Positions 4,993-5,543 of a stretch of 5,543 nucleotides of DNA are shown piece by piece (position 1 is the first letter of the stretch; every line of letters starts with the position of its first letter). Origin of the DNA: an uncultured Clostridia bacterium (GTDB taxonomy: Bacteria; Bacillota; Clostridia; Oscillospirales; Ruminococcaceae); assembly GCA_947631585.1 (NCBI GenBank), contig CANRLY010000124.1:1-5543 (forward strand), written 5' to 3'. The position numbers and the translations under genes were made by a program. The notes under the pieces are model-generated. The model worked only from the letters and a program-made list of their open reading frames with translations, searched no databases and was not told where the DNA came from.

Positions 4993-5543
4993 TCAGAGTA
5001 TCGCTGCCGCCCTGACCGGAGAGCCGTCGCAGCCGCTGAGTTTCAGTGGCATGGCGCAGAAAGTGAAATATTTTTCAGTGAGTTTATCCATATTGACAAG
5101 CCCTTCAACGATCGCTATGGAAGCTGAAAGCAGATCGAGGTGAGCAGACCTGGGGCCGTCAGCGCCCTCAACGGACGGAAAGTCCACCCCGATAGTTATA
5201 ATGCCTTTTTCGGCAAGAACGCCCGATACCGGCTGGTCAAAGGCAGGAACGAAGCTGAAATACTCCGGCGTGCCGCAGAGTTTTTCATGGCCTGTCCTGA
5301 GAAGAAGTATATTCACGTCCCGAACATCGGAAAGCTGCTCCCTCAGCTTCTGTACGCTGATGAGCCCGTCCATAACCTCGATATCCAACACTGCCGCCCT
5401 GCCGAAGAAATGTTCCAGGGGGAGTTTATCCACAGTGACGCCGTCGGCAAGAAAGTGAGAAAAAGCGTCGCAGTGGGTGGCGGTGTGACTTCCCATACTG
5501 ATGGCGGTAAGGCTGCACGGGTCGCCGTTTTTCACTGAAAGAG
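4993..5543 (-). CDS. Cyclase / kynurenine-formamidase-like metal-dependent hydrolase (5' end outside window)
   Basis: The reading frame is open to the window edge. A GTG at 5535 exists, but the family normally has about 20-30 more N-terminal residues and the frame continues upstream through L-S, so the gene is treated as partial. Numbering from that GTG, the metal and active-site motif is HTATHCDAFSHF (17-28), corresponding to the family's H-x-G-T-H-x-D-x-P-x-H: H17, H21 and D23 are metal ligands and H27 is catalytic, while the usual Gly and Pro are Ala and Phe. A second cluster, GVDFPSVEGAD then AHLDLL and IVEGL, supplies the later conserved His and Glu. The end, MPLKLSGCDGSPVRAAAIL, is typical of the Cyclase family (PF04199). 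Members hydrolyse N-formylkynurenine or other amides and esters. No tryptophan-pathway gene is visible here, so the substrate is open. It precedes the YitT-type gene by 66 bases. Confidence 0.88.
   Translation of the reverse strand, partial: LSVKNGDPCSLTAISMGSHTATHCDAFSHFLADGVTVDKLPLEHFFGRAAVLDIEVMDGLISVQKLREQLSDVRDVNILLLRTGHEKLCGTPEYFSFVPAFDQPVSGVLAEKGIITIGVDFPSVEGADGPRSAHLDLLSASIAIVEGLVNMDKLTEKYFTFCAMPLKLSGCDGSPVRAAAIL

Noticed and set aside
5140..5538. A 132-codon plus-strand open frame at the right end
   Set aside because: It is antisense to the cyclase-family gene, whose metal motif and C-terminus are clear.

Overview
The window looks like chromosomal sequence from a low-to-moderate GC Firmicute, most likely a gut clostridium of the Ruminococcus/Oscillospiraceae kind. 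This is inferred from strong GGAGG-type ribosome binding sites, consensus sigma-A promoters, AT-rich intergenic DNA and the flavour of the proteins (GlmU, YitT with DUF2179, a short XRE repressor ending in an LGRTNE-type tail). No marker gene fixes the species. No mobile element, CRISPR array, tRNA or rRNA was seen, and no gene-free stretch exceeds about 140 bases.

Left end (1-520): a minus-strand gene for a small membrane protein (N-terminal zinc ribbon plus DUF4190 helices) runs off the left edge. It diverges from a small plus-strand XRE/Cro-type regulator gene (521-745). The 143-base gap holds a near-consensus minus-strand promoter flanked by two copies of the same dyad, TAGTAC-N6-GTACTA. 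These look like operators for the neighbouring regulator.

Middle (717-4020): a minus-strand transcription unit starts at a consensus promoter (TTGACA, 17 bp, TAAAAT at 3992-4020). It carries a HAD-family phosphatase/phosphomutase, a Gfo/Idh/MocA oxidoreductase of the dihydrodiol-dehydrogenase type, and glmU, the bifunctional enzyme making UDP-GlcNAc for peptidoglycan. It ends at an intrinsic terminator that lies inside the 3' coding end of the convergent XRE gene.

Right end (4057-5543): two more minus-strand genes, a YitT-type membrane protein and a metal-dependent cyclase/kynurenine-formamidase-like enzyme whose N-terminus lies beyond the window. They probably form a separate upstream operon.

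Most of the window is ordinary housekeeping and accessory metabolism. The points most worth a second look are the paired operators around the zinc-ribbon gene promoter, the terminator embedded in a coding region with wobble pairs that favour one direction, and a serine in place of a usually conserved substrate-binding asparagine in GlmU. No clearly new multi-gene system was found.
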